This document shows positions 7,835 through 16,424 of a stretch of DNA of 64,000 bases, piece by piece. Source of the DNA: Deltaproteobacteria bacterium (GTDB lineage Bacteria > Desulfobacterota > Desulfobacteria > Desulfobacterales > Desulfobacteraceae); NCBI GenBank assembly GCA_013151635.1, contig JAADHV010000001.1:81813-145812 (forward strand). The letters run 5' to 3'. How positions within the stretch are numbered: the stretch's first letter is position 1; every line of letters begins with the position of its first letter. Under the pieces are notes generated by a model. It did not search any database, was not told the DNA's origin, and saw nothing but the letters and a program-made list of their open reading frames with translations. Both the position numbers and the translations under genes were made by a program.

Positions 7835-9241
7835 ATGGCAGAAAATAAAAATGAGAGTTCCATACATGAATTACATAAAGAAAATGAACTTTATGGACTG
7901 GTGTTTGATAATATCAATGCTGGGGTTATCATCATAGATGCAGACGGTTATATCACCCATTTTAATAAACCCTACGGGCGGTTTCTAAATCTTGATCCGG
8001 ATGCCCAGATCGGCAGGCATTGTACCAAAGTTATTGAAAATACCAGAATGCATATTGTTGCAAGGACCGGAAAGGCGGAAATCAATAAATCACAGCGCAT
8101 CAACGGCCATGATATGGTTGTTCAGCGAATTCCCATTAAGAAAGACGGCAGAGTAATTGCGGTCTACGGCCAGGTCATGTTCCGGAATGTTGAAGAAGTA
8201 AAGGAGCTTGCGGCAAAACTGTCCATGCTTGAATCAAAAGTTCAGCTGTTTGAAAAGGAACTCTTTGACCTTAGGTCGACAAAATATACATTCAACTGCA
8301 TCATCGGGAAGAGTGATGAGATAAAATACCTGAAAGACGAAGCCCGGAATGCAGCATTAAACGATTCAACCGTTTTGATCACAGGGGAGAGCGGGACCGG
8401 CAAGGAGCTTTTCTCCCAGGCAATTCACAATGCGAGCAAAAGAAGACACCACCCGCTTGTACGGATTAACTGCGCGGCAATACCAAAGGATCTTTTGGAG
8501 TCGGAATTGTTCGGGTATGAGGAAGGTGCCTTTACAGGGGCTAAAGTCAAGGGGAAACCCGGCAAATTTGAGCTTGCCAACAATGGCACCATATTCCTTG
8601 ATGAAATCGGCGATCTTCCCCTTGATATGCAGCCCAAGCTGCTTCGGGTCCTTGAAGAGAAGGAATTTGAAAGAATAGGCGGCACTAAAATCATCAGATC
8701 TGATTTCAGGGTGATTTGTGCCACAAATCAAAATCTTGAAGAGTTGATGGAAAAACTAAAATTCAGAAAAGACCTTTTTTATCGCCTGAATGTCATCCCT
8801 ATCTATATACCGCCTTTAAGAGAACGACAAAAGGATATCATACCCCTTGCCAGGCATATGTTAAAAAAAATGACCCTGGCAGCTAATCATCCACAAATGG
8901 ATATAGAGAAAAATGCGGCAAAGGAATTAAAAAATTATGACTGGCCCGGTAATGCCCGTGAATTGTCAAATGTTCTGGAACGTGCCATGTATTCATCCAG
9001 CAACAACACAATTTACAAGGGTGACCTGCCTTTCAATCTGGATTACAGCTCCCACACCCCGGGAAACAAGACAAGCCCCACACTAAAAAACGCACAGAGC
9101 CAGGCCCAGGTAAAAGCCATTTATCAGGCCCTTGCCAAGACAAATTACATCAAGGCCAGGGCCGCAAAACTGCTTGGGATTCACCGGACACTTCTGTATA
9201 AAAAGATGAAAGAATACAATATCGGACTTAAGCCTGAATAA
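7835..9241 (+). CDS. Sigma-54-dependent transcriptional activator with PAS domain
   Basis: A 468-residue enhancer-binding protein. Domain order: an N-terminal PAS domain (about residues 20-125, NINAGVIIIDADGYITHFN), a short coiled coil, the AAA+ domain with Walker A GESGTGKE, the sigma-54 contact loop GAFTGA and Walker B IFLDEIGDLP, and a C-terminal Fis-type helix-turn-helix (KARAAKLLGIHRTLLYKKM). It resembles regulators of organic-acid catabolism that sense the substrate through PAS rather than a receiver domain. The divergent position, the sigma-54 promoter at 6423-6437 and shared elements at three places make the dehydrogenase/TRAP genes its probable targets. Confidence 0.95.
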   Translation: MAENKNESSIHELHKENELYGLVFDNINAGVIIIDADGYITHFNKPYGRFLNLDPDAQIGRHCTKVIENTRMHIVARTGKAEINKSQRINGHDMVVQRIPIKKDGRVIAVYGQVMFRNVEEVKELAAKLSMLESKVQLFEKELFDLRSTKYTFNCIIGKSDEIKYLKDEARNAALNDSTVLITGESGTGKELFSQAIHNASKRRHHPLVRINCAAIPKDLLESELFGYEEGAFTGAKVKGKPGKFELANNGTIFLDEIGDLPLDMQPKLLRVLEEKEFERIGGTKIIRSDFRVICATNQNLEELMEKLKFRKDLFYRLNVIPIYIPPLRERQKDIIPLARHMLKKMTLAANHPQMDIEKNAAKELKNYDWPGNARELSNVLERAMYSSSNNTIYKGDLPFNLDYSSHTPGNKTSPTLKNAQSQAQVKAIYQALAKTNYIKARAAKLLGIHRTLLYKKMKEYNIGLKPE

Positions 9242-9431
9242 CCGGCATGACCGGAGCAGAATGGTTTCTGGCGGCAGAATATTCTGCAATTTTCTAACCG
9301 GACATCACTGATTTTCCTATCGTTTTTAATTATTAACAGTTTAATATTGAAAATATTTGTAAAACCATATAACCTGGCTATATAATAGATAAAAAGAAGC
9401 TATTGAAAAATACATTAAGAAGGGGCTTTAA

Positions 9432-9647
9432 GTGGATGCAGTTAAAGCTTGTATTAAGGGGTGGGAAAAAAGGGGTGTTTATGATGACCCTAAGTTAACC
9501 CAGATTGTAGAGACCTATGAGGACTTAGGCTTTTTGGTCAGACTTGGGCCATTTCAACCGGAAATTAAAGCAGGATGTATAAAATGTTTTAAAAAGAATC
9601 CTGATAAATATAAGGTGGTTTACACAAAAAAAAATGACTCGGAATAA
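9432..9647 (+). CDS. Small protein of unknown function with a CxxC motif
   Basis: A 71-residue soluble protein starting at GTG (9432), with AGGGG a few bases upstream. It has no signal peptide or membrane segment. A GCIKCFKKNPDKYK stretch provides one CxxC pair, and the N-terminal half (ACIKGWEKRGVYDDPK) looks helical. I do not recognise the family. It precedes the DUF2080-like gene by 45 bases on the same strand and may share its transcript. Codon use and the ribosome site support it as real. Confidence 0.6.
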   Translation: MDAVKACIKGWEKRGVYDDPKLTQIVETYEDLGFLVRLGPFQPEIKAGCIKCFKKNPDKYKVVYTKKNDSE

Positions 9648-9691
9648 AAAAATCGGTATTAAACATTTTTTTTGTAAAAATAGGATGTTAT

Positions 9692-9877
9692 ATGGCAGAT
9701 AAAGATAAAAGACAAAAAAGCAGTGAAAAGCAATCCATGCCCCGGACCAAGGTCAAGTTTGAAGTCTATGGAGAAGAGATGATTGAAAAAGAAGTAAAAT
9801 CCAGTGGTAACAGCGGTAGAATTTATCTTCCGCCCAACTGGGTCGGCCACACTGTAAAGATCATAAAAGTAGAATAA
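9692..9877 (+). CDS. DUF2080-like small transposon-associated protein
   Basis: A 61-residue protein whose last 45 residues match the DUF2080 pattern: a short strand region, then GNSGRIYLPPNWVGHTVKII. This resembles AbrB/SpoVT-like swapped-hairpin folds. Such proteins are annotated as transposon-encoded, mostly in archaea and anaerobes, and often sit beside a transposase. None is visible here. The charged N-terminus (KDKRQKSSEKQ) is probably disordered. It may bind DNA; this is an inference from the fold likeness only. Confidence 0.7.
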   Translation: MADKDKRQKSSEKQSMPRTKVKFEVYGEEMIEKEVKSSGNSGRIYLPPNWVGHTVKIIKVE

Positions 9878-9891
9878 CAATGGAGGACCTT

Positions 9892-10332
9892 GTGGAAAAC
9901 GCAGTCAAGATAAGAGAAATCACTCTTAAGGATGCACAGGCAATACAGAATATAAGAGAGGCGATTTCAGAAGATGATGCAGAAGTCGATTTTGTGAAAA
10001 TTATCGAGCGGCAGATATCTGAGAGCACAGCTAAGTCAAGCCTGGTGGCCTTGATTAATGGAAAAGTGGTGGGATATATGATAAGTACAAGCCTTCTTGC
10101 AGGCTTTGGAATTAAAAAGAGTGCATGGATAATGGCTATTGGTGTTCATCCTGATTTTATGGGCCAGGGCATTGGATTAAAGCTTGGCGAAAAGATTTGT
10201 GACATTTATAGAGTTAAAGGAATTAGAAATATATACTCGTCTGTCCGCTGGGACTCCACAGATGTTCTTTCCTTTTTTAAAAAACTCGGGTTTGAAAGAA
10301 GCCAGTTTATCAATTTAAAAAAGAAATTGTAG
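9892..10332 (+). CDS. GNAT-family N-acetyltransferase
   Basis: A GNAT acetyltransferase of about 146 residues. The acetyl-CoA binding region reads IGVHPDFMGQGIGLKLGEKI, the Q/R-x-x-G-x-G/A signature of the family. The C-terminal part (VRWDSTDVLSFFKKLGFE) is the usual GNAT ending. The track starts at ATG 9880, but GGAGG lies five bases before a GTG at 9892, which is the more likely start. The acceptor substrate is unknown. The gene follows the DUF2080-like gene closely and is closed by a terminator. Confidence 0.88.
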   Translation: MENAVKIREITLKDAQAIQNIREAISEDDAEVDFVKIIERQISESTAKSSLVALINGKVVGYMISTSLLAGFGIKKSAWIMAIGVHPDFMGQGIGLKLGEKICDIYRVKGIRNIYSSVRWDSTDVLSFFKKLGFERSQFINLKKKL

Positions 10333-10340
10333 ATCATAAG

Positions 10341-10378
10341 AAAAGCTGCCGGAACTATTGCACCAGCAGCTTTTTTTT
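10341..10378. terminator. Intrinsic terminator between convergent genes
   Basis: AAAAGCTGC at 10341-10349 pairs with GCAGCTTTT at 10366-10374, followed by a run of T. It lies nine bases after the GNAT stop. The A-run on the opposite side means it can also end the livF transcript arriving from the other strand. Confidence 0.85.
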
Positions 10379-10398
10379 GTATGAATAATCAGTTGTTT

Positions 10399-11106
10399 TT
10401 ACATGCCGAGGTATGCTTTTCTTACATCATCATTGGCCAGAAGATTTTCACCTGTGTCGGTTATTGTAATTGTTCCGTTTTCCATTACATAGCCACGGTG
10501 GGCAGCCTTTAGAGCAAGGTTGGCATTCTGTTCAACAATAAAGATGGTGGTTTTCTGCTCCTGGTTTATTTTTTTTATAATACTGAAAATCTGTTTGACA
10601 ATAATGGGGGCAAGTCCAAGGGATGGTTCGTCAAGGAGCAGCACCTTGGGCCTTGACATCAGGGCTCTTGAAATGGCCAGCATCTGCTGCTCCCCACCGC
10701 TTAAGGTGCCTCCGGCCTGGTTTTTCCTGTCCGCAAGAATGGGGAAAAGGTTGTAAACATAGTCAAAATCATTTTTGATTCCTTCTTTGTCATTTCGCAG
10801 GAAAGCTCCCATATCAAGGTTCTCGGCAACTGTAAGGTATGGAAATATCCGCCGGCCTTCCGGCACCTGGCAAATCCCCATTTTAACTATAGCATCAGGG
10901 CTCTTGCGGGTGATATCCTGCCCTTTGAATATAATCCTGCCCTGTTTGGCAGGAACAACACCGCAGGTGGTCATCAATGTGGTGGACTTCCCGGCACCAT
11001 TAGCCCCGATAAGGGAAATAACCTCTCCTTCAGATACCTCAAGGTCAATACCTTTGAGTGCGTGAATATTACCATAATATGTATGTATGTTTTTTAATTT
11101 AAGCAT
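10399..11106 (-). CDS. livF: Branched-chain amino acid ABC transporter ATPase LivF
   Basis: A LivF-type ATPase of about 235 residues. Walker A is GANGAGKST, the signature LSGGEQQMLAI and Walker B VLLLDEPSLG, followed by the LivF-typical LAPIIVKQIF. It drives import together with LivG, LivH and LivM encoded directly upstream on the same strand. The ATG at 11106 (MLKLKNIHTYYG) overlaps the livG stop and is preferred to the TTG at 11124. It is the last gene of the operon and ends just before a bidirectional terminator. Confidence 0.95.
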   Translation of the reverse strand: MLKLKNIHTYYGNIHALKGIDLEVSEGEVISLIGANGAGKSTTLMTTCGVVPAKQGRIIFKGQDITRKSPDAIVKMGICQVPEGRRIFPYLTVAENLDMGAFLRNDKEGIKNDFDYVYNLFPILADRKNQAGGTLSGGEQQMLAISRALMSRPKVLLLDEPSLGLAPIIVKQIFSIIKKINQEQKTTIFIVEQNANLALKAAHRGYVMENGTITITDTGENLLANDDVRKAYLGM

Positions 11107-11890
11107 CTTCAGAATCGTCTCCAAGATAGGCTTTGATTACGTCGGAATTGGACTTCACCTCCCGGGGTGTGCCTTCGGCAATCTTCCTGCCGTAATCCAC
11201 AACATGAATATTATCTGACAGGCTCATGACAAGCTTCATGTCATGCTCAATCAGCAAGATGGATAAATCCTCGTTATCCCTCAGCCAGATTATGAGTTCA
11301 TCCAGCTCTTTTGTCTCCTGTGGGTTCATGCCGGCAGCAGGTTCGTCCAGAAGAAGCAGAAACGGATCTGTGGCAAGGGCCCTTGCAATTTCAAGCCTTC
11401 GCTGGGCACCATAGGGCAGATTAACAGCCATTTCATTCACGTATTTGTCCAATCCTATTTTTTCAAGGATTCTATAACTGTCGGAAACCGCCTTTTGCTC
11501 TTCATCCTTTTGAGCGGATGGCCTGAGCATGGCGCTGATAATTCCTGATTTCAATCTGCAGTGCCTTCCGATCATGACATTTTCCAGAACGGTCATTCCC
11601 TCGAAAAGCCTGATATTCTGGAAGGTTCTTGCAAGGCCTTTTTCAGCCACAATATTGGTTTTTAGCCCGTTTAATCTCTGGGTCGGTTTGCCTGGCGGCG
11701 TGATTTCCACATGCCCTTCACTTGGCTCGTAAATACCGGTAATACAATTGAAAAAGGTTGTTTTACCAGCACCATTCGGGCCGATAAGGGCAGCGATCTG
11801 CCCCTTTTCAACAGCAATGTTCACATTGTCCAGGGCTTTTAATCCTCCAAAATTCATTGTGAGGTTCTTTACATTGAGTATAGGTTCCAT
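11099..11890 (-). CDS. livG: Branched-chain amino acid ABC transporter ATPase LivG
   Basis: A 263-residue LivG-type ATPase. Walker A GPNGAGKTTFFN is near residue 38. The LivG-typical RTFQNIRLFEGMTVLENVMIG follows, and the signature region is a degenerate NLPYGAQRRLEIARAL. Walker B is LLLLDEPAAGMN and the switch histidine is in IEHDMKLV. It pairs with LivF on the LivHM membrane complex. The gene begins four bases after livM and overlaps livF, showing a tightly coupled operon. Confidence 0.96.
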   Translation of the reverse strand: MEPILNVKNLTMNFGGLKALDNVNIAVEKGQIAALIGPNGAGKTTFFNCITGIYEPSEGHVEITPPGKPTQRLNGLKTNIVAEKGLARTFQNIRLFEGMTVLENVMIGRHCRLKSGIISAMLRPSAQKDEEQKAVSDSYRILEKIGLDKYVNEMAVNLPYGAQRRLEIARALATDPFLLLLDEPAAGMNPQETKELDELIIWLRDNEDLSILLIEHDMKLVMSLSDNIHVVDYGRKIAEGTPREVKSNSDVIKAYLGDDSEDA

Positions 11891-11894
11891 AAAT

Positions 11895-13097
11895 TTATTC
11901 TTTTACTTTTTCAAATTTATATGTTTTACGTACACTTTTAATAAGCCCTTCTGGTTTAAATACCATAACAATGACCTGGAGTGCGCCAAATACGAGCATC
12001 CTGTATTCTGCCATCGCCCTTAAATATTCAGGCACCAGGATAAGGACAAGGGCTCCTGCAATAACACCAATGGCAGAGCCCATGCCACCTATAACAACAA
12101 CGCAGAGGATAGTGATGGACTCCCAGATCGTAAAAGACATCGGATTAATATAAGATGTCTTGGCTGCGAAAACGACCCCGCCCAGGGCAGCCCATGTGGC
12201 GCCAAGGGCAAAAGCTGTAAGCTTGGTCTTGACCTTGTCAATTCCCATGGCCTGGCAGGCAATTTCATCATCCCTTAAAGCAATCCAGGCCCTCCCGATG
12301 CGTGAATTTTCAAGCCGGTTAACAAAAAATATGGTTAACAGCACCAGTGCAATAACAATAAAATAAATATAAACAACAGAAGCATGCTGCTCAAATTGGT
12401 AACCGAAGAATGATGGAGCAGGAATATTCGGAATGCCCCTTGGGCCGTTGGAAAAGCTGTCCCAGTTTTCTAAGATAATCCTGATGATTTCGCCGAATCC
12501 CAGGGTAACGATGGCCAGGTAATCACCTTTCAGTTTAAGTACCGGATACCCTAACATAGTCCCGCAAATTGCACCGAGCATTGCACTTATGGGCAGAACC
12601 ACCCAGAAACTCAGGCCGTAATGAAGGTTCAACAGGGCATAGGCATAGGCACCAACTGCATAAAAGGCTACATATCCAAGATCCAGGAGGCCTGCAAGCC
12701 CTACAACAATATTCAAGCCCAGTCCCAGCATGACATATACAAGGGCTGTAATCATGATGCTTGTGTGGTACATGGGAAAAATGAACGGATAAGCAAGAAA
12801 AAAGACCCCGACGGCAGCCAGAAACGGATTCCTGAATTTTTCATTTTGAAGAAGTCTGTGGACAACAGGAATATCGTCCTTGACACCTGTTTTCTTTTTT
12901 TCCTCTTTCATCCGTAAAAAATAATTCCAGACCAGTGAAGCCCCAAAGCCTGCAATGCCGACCCAAAGAATATTGCCCCACCTGAAAAGCACAGTATGCT
13001 TTATGGTGTTGATTTTAATAACCATAATCGGAAAGGTCAGCACTATAAACCATAAGGCGATAAAAAATGATTGTTTGATTTCTTTTTTTGTAACCAT
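11895..13097 (-). CDS. livM: Branched-chain amino acid ABC transporter permease LivM
   Basis: About 400 residues with around ten membrane segments. The central LivM region includes GLGLNIVVGLAGLLDLGYVAFYAVGAY and the EAA-like cytoplasmic loop GRAWIALRDDEIACQAMGID that contacts the ATPases. The first 90 residues add two helices before the conserved core. The ATG at 13097 is preferred over the TTG six bases earlier. LivM and LivH together form the membrane channel. Confidence 0.95.
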   Translation of the reverse strand: MVTKKEIKQSFFIALWFIVLTFPIMVIKINTIKHTVLFRWGNILWVGIAGFGASLVWNYFLRMKEEKKKTGVKDDIPVVHRLLQNEKFRNPFLAAVGVFFLAYPFIFPMYHTSIMITALVYVMLGLGLNIVVGLAGLLDLGYVAFYAVGAYAYALLNLHYGLSFWVVLPISAMLGAICGTMLGYPVLKLKGDYLAIVTLGFGEIIRIILENWDSFSNGPRGIPNIPAPSFFGYQFEQHASVVYIYFIVIALVLLTIFFVNRLENSRIGRAWIALRDDEIACQAMGIDKVKTKLTAFALGATWAALGGVVFAAKTSYINPMSFTIWESITILCVVVIGGMGSAIGVIAGALVLILVPEYLRAMAEYRMLVFGALQVIVMVFKPEGLIKSVRKTYKFEKVKE

Positions 13098-13120
13098 AAT
13101 CAACTTTCTAAAAAATGTGG

Positions 13121-14104
13121 TTAGACTTTAGACGTTTCATTTCTGCCCAAAATGCCGGAAGGTCGGAAAATCAGTATAATTACGAGAATGACAAAGGCAA
13201 ATACATCTTCGTACTCACTCCAGAAATAGCCTGTGAAAAGACTTTCTGAAATGCCCAGTACAAGACTTCCCAGAACAGCTCCCGGAATACTGCCTATCCC
13301 ACCTAATACCGCCGCAATGAACGCCTTAAGCCCTGCTAAGAACCCGATATAAAAATTTATCTGGCCTACATGGCAGGCAATTAAGACACCGCCGATAGCT
13401 GCAGTGGCTGACCCGACAACAAAGGTTGTTGAAATAACCCGGTTCACATTTATCCCGACAAGTGACGCCATAATCTGATCCTGGGCCGTGGCTCTCATGG
13501 CCTTGCCGATCCTGGTGAATTTAATCAGTATTCCCAAAAGAATCATGACAATTACAGTGGTTGCAATAATGGTCATTTCAACAGAAGTTATAATGTCGGC
13601 AAAGGGTTCCCAGAATTCAAAATCAGGAATCAGGCTTTCAAAAGGAAGAAATCCCGGGGTCTGGGCAAGCATGACATAATTTTGTAAAAAAAGACTCATT
13701 CCAATGGCAGAAATGAGTGCGGAAAGCCTTGGCGCTGTCCTTAATGGCTTATAAGCGATTTTTTCAACGGTAAATCCATAGGCGCAGGAGTAAAAGATGG
13801 CAAAAACAAAGGCAAGGATAACAATAACGGCAGAATTCCAACCCCATAATCCCAGGACAGTTGAAACAATGAGGGCTGTCATGGCACCAATCATATATAT
13901 CTCGCCATGGGCAAAATTAATCAGCTCGATAATACCGTAAACCATGGTGTACCCGAGAGCTATCAAGGCATAGATGCTGCCCCTTGTAAGACCTCCCAGG
14001 AGTAGTGCAAAAAAATAGGCAGGGTCTGCGAGCACCTCTTTGATACCGAAAAATCCCAGTATTCCGGTGACTGCAACACCCAGTATAATATTAAACAGGC
14101 GCAT
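13121..14104 (-). CDS. livH: Branched-chain amino acid ABC transporter permease LivH
   Basis: A 327-residue membrane protein of the LivH type. Conserved stretches are GLTRGSIYALIALGYTMVYG and ELINFAHGEIYMIGA, and the ATPase-contact loop is GKAMRATAQDQIMASLVGIN. About eight to nine membrane helices are expected. It is the first permease gene after the binding-protein gene, separated from it by a terminator-like hairpin at 14161-14199. That would let the binding protein be made in excess of the membrane complex. Confidence 0.95.
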   Translation of the reverse strand: MRLFNIILGVAVTGILGFFGIKEVLADPAYFFALLLGGLTRGSIYALIALGYTMVYGIIELINFAHGEIYMIGAMTALIVSTVLGLWGWNSAVIVILAFVFAIFYSCAYGFTVEKIAYKPLRTAPRLSALISAIGMSLFLQNYVMLAQTPGFLPFESLIPDFEFWEPFADIITSVEMTIIATTVIVMILLGILIKFTRIGKAMRATAQDQIMASLVGINVNRVISTTFVVGSATAAIGGVLIACHVGQINFYIGFLAGLKAFIAAVLGGIGSIPGAVLGSLVLGISESLFTGYFWSEYEDVFAFVILVIILIFRPSGILGRNETSKV

Positions 14105-14160
14105 GTTAATTAATTTGAGTCTCCTAAACTTTGTTAAATTTAAGTAAAATTACTGCTTAT

Positions 14161-14199
14161 AAAAACAGGAGCTGCAATATTTTTTTATTACGCTCCTGT
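14161..14199 (-). terminator. Attenuating terminator between binding-protein gene and livH
   Basis: On the minus strand ACAGGAGC and GCTCCTGT form an 8-bp stem followed by TTTTTATA. It sits between the binding-protein stop (14220) and livH (14104). Partial termination here would give more binding protein than permease, a common pattern in ABC operons. Confidence 0.7.
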
Positions 14200-14219
14200 C
14201 TCCATTATGCATTCAGATA

Positions 14220-15338
14220 TTAATTAACCTGCACATATTTCCCGTTTTGAACCTGATATACAGAAAAACCTGCACCCACAACATCACCGTTTTTATCAAA
14301 ACCGATTCTTCCTATAGGAGAGTCGATTTTGTTGGCAAACAAGGCTGCACGCATTTTGGTATAATCCAGGGAGCCTGCTTTTTCAGCGGCATTTGCAAGG
14401 GCCTGAACACAGGCATATGCATTAAAAAAGAATGTGCCCGGATCTTCATTGTATTTTTTCTGATGTTTTTTAGTTAATGCAATATGAAGAGGATTTGAAG
14501 ATGTTTCATTAGGGCCTGTTGCATAAACACCGTCACCGTATTTTCCGGCCAAGGCTACAAACTCGCTGCCATAGATACCGTCACCGCCGAAGAAAGTGGT
14601 TTTAACTCTTTTCTTTTTGAGAAGTGCGACAATTTTTGATGCGTCAGAGTGATACCCTCCCCACATTGTAACGTCTGCCTTGGATCTTTTGATTTTCTGT
14701 ACTATGGCAGAAAAATCAACAGCCCCGGTTGTGATACCTTCAAAAAGAACTATTTCAACGCCTCCGAGTTTGCCAAAGTATTTCCTTGCAAGTTCCATCT
14801 GGCCCTTGCCGTAATCACCTTTGTCATGAATCAAGGCTACTTTTTTGGCATGAAGGTTGTTTTTAACAAAAGAGGTCATAAGATCTGCCTGGGCGCCATC
14901 ATAGGAAATGGTTCTAAAAAAGTTGGGCTGTTCGCCTTTAAGGGTCAGATCATTATTGGTTGATGCAGGGGAGATAACCAGAAGTCCTGCATCCTTGTAA
15001 ATTTTGTTTGCAGCAATGGTACAGCCGGAACAGACATGACCGACAATCATCTGGGCACCGTCTGATACAAGTTTGGTCGCAACGTTGACTGCGACTTCGG
15101 GTTTACATACATCATCACCGATCAGCAATTCAACCTTTTTGCCCAGAATACCGCCTTTGGCATTCAGGTCATCGACAGCAATTTCAACACCTCTTACAGA
15201 AGAAATTCCATAAGGTGCCAGGTCACCGGAAATAACACCGGCAACACCAATTTTGATTGTATCACCGGCAAAGCTGGGTGCGGTAAAGCCGATTAAAATT
15301 AATAGTGCAAGCGCTAACGTTTTAAAAAATGATTTCAT
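14220..15338 (-). CDS. Branched-chain amino acid ABC transporter binding protein (LivJ/LivK type)
   Basis: A 372-residue periplasmic protein with a signal peptide (MKSFFKTLALALLILIG, cleavage near SFAGD). The mature protein opens TIKIGVAGVISGDLAPYG, and the VGHVCSGCTIAANKIYKDAG and ISPASTNN stretches match LivJ-type leucine/isoleucine/valine binding proteins well. It heads the livHMGF operon on the minus strand. The match is closer to the canonical amino acid type than the protein at 920-2122, so leucine-type amino acids are the best guess. Confidence 0.94.
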   Translation of the reverse strand: MKSFFKTLALALLILIGFTAPSFAGDTIKIGVAGVISGDLAPYGISSVRGVEIAVDDLNAKGGILGKKVELLIGDDVCKPEVAVNVATKLVSDGAQMIVGHVCSGCTIAANKIYKDAGLLVISPASTNNDLTLKGEQPNFFRTISYDGAQADLMTSFVKNNLHAKKVALIHDKGDYGKGQMELARKYFGKLGGVEIVLFEGITTGAVDFSAIVQKIKRSKADVTMWGGYHSDASKIVALLKKKRVKTTFFGGDGIYGSEFVALAGKYGDGVYATGPNETSSNPLHIALTKKHQKKYNEDPGTFFFNAYACVQALANAAEKAGSLDYTKMRAALFANKIDSPIGRIGFDKNGDVVGAGFSVYQVQNGKYVQVN

Positions 15339-15359
15339 TTTTTTTACTCCCCTCTAGTT

Positions 15360-15707
15360 TAAATTAACTGGTTAGTACAGCATAACTACAATTACAATTA
15401 TAAGTTTCGCAACTATAAAAAAGATGAATTCCCATAGTCAAGCAAAAAAACTGATTTGGATAAAAAAAATAATGGCCACATGTTCAAAACATTAGGAAAA
15501 TTGCCCCTTTGTCTTGTATATACAGGATAAAGCTACCGAATTTAATTCGTTGGTTTCAGGGTAACTAAAGCCTTTTGAATTAACATGTAAAATGTCTTAA
15601 AAATTTTGCCTGATATGTGATTTTCTATCCCGGGATATTATCTTTATTTTTAAAGACCTCCTTTGCCTTTGCGGTTTATTCCAAATGGTTCTATAATAGT
15701 CTTCATT
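15360..15707. other. Intergenic region upstream of the liv operon
   Basis: About 350 AT-rich bases between the binding-protein start and the TetR-type gene. It must hold the liv promoter. I see no ORF with coding character, no clear sigma-54 or sigma-70 promoter, no hairpin terminator and no recognisable riboswitch. Confidence 0.5.
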
Positions 15708-16286
15708 TCATGTTCCTGCATGGTATTTGCTTGTGTTATTCAATTCAACATAGGTTTCAAACATTTCCATTAAGGCGTCTAATTTTTTTTTATAAATTTT
15801 TTCTTCAATGGCCGGAATTATCTGGTGGGAGCCAATATAAAAACAATACCGTATCAGGGAAATCATTTCTACCTGTTCAGGGTCACTGGTCATAAGCGAA
15901 AACATAGCGCGTAAAAATCCAAGTCTCTGGTTGTCAATCCTTTCCTGGAAATCCCTTGCCAGAGGGTCTCTTAATGCCCAGGCCCGGATGGCAACTTCAA
16001 TCTCCGGGTCCATATTTTCTTTTGAAAGCTTTAAGAGTGTTGAATTGATGCCTTTAAATGTTTTTTCCTGCTTACTGATTTCTATTATATCAAAGGTCTG
16101 TTTTTCTTCCCAGAATTCTAGAAGTTTTTCAAAATAATCGTCACGGTTTTTAAAATGGTGATAAAAAGACCCTTTGGTTTTATTTAATTTTCTTGTGAGG
16201 TTTTCAATGGTGAGGTCGGCGGCACCACTTGCTTTAAGGATGTTAAGTCCTTGTTCAAACCATGCTGTTTTATTGAGCCTTTTCAT
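15708..16286 (-). CDS. TetR-family transcriptional regulator
   Basis: A 192-residue TetR-type repressor. The N-terminal helix-turn-helix reads DLTIENLTRKLNKTKGSFYHHFKNRDDYFEKLLEFW, the family hallmark. The C-terminal ligand domain has no recognised specificity. A perfect 7-bp dyad (16308-16322) lies about 20 bases upstream of its start, which suggests self-control. Nearby candidates for regulation are the liv operon and the divergently placed promoter region of patB; this is an inference from position only. Confidence 0.92.
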   Translation of the reverse strand: MKRLNKTAWFEQGLNILKASGAADLTIENLTRKLNKTKGSFYHHFKNRDDYFEKLLEFWEEKQTFDIIEISKQEKTFKGINSTLLKLSKENMDPEIEVAIRAWALRDPLARDFQERIDNQRLGFLRAMFSLMTSDPEQVEMISLIRYCFYIGSHQIIPAIEEKIYKKKLDALMEMFETYVELNNTSKYHAGT

Positions 16287-16307
16287 ATTGCCGCCTTAAT
16301 TATTCAA

Positions 16308-16322
16308 ACCATACGGTATGGT
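16308..16322. promoter_or_regulatory. Candidate TetR-type operator
   Basis: ACCATAC, one G, GTATGGT: a perfect 7-bp inverted repeat 22 bases before the TetR-type gene. Position and symmetry fit an autoregulatory operator. Confidence 0.6.
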
Positions 16323-16424
16323 ATGTTGTAGTCACATATCAGCTATCTTTTTTCGAATCAAGAAAAAAAATCAATTTTTTTTGCTTTTTAATTATCAGAA
16401 AGATTGCAAAGGCCATCAAAGCGT

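Noticed and set aside
9274-9287. GCAGAATATTCTGC palindrome as a terminator after the sigma-54 activator
   Set aside because: It has almost no loop and no proper T-run; it may be an ordinary palindrome.
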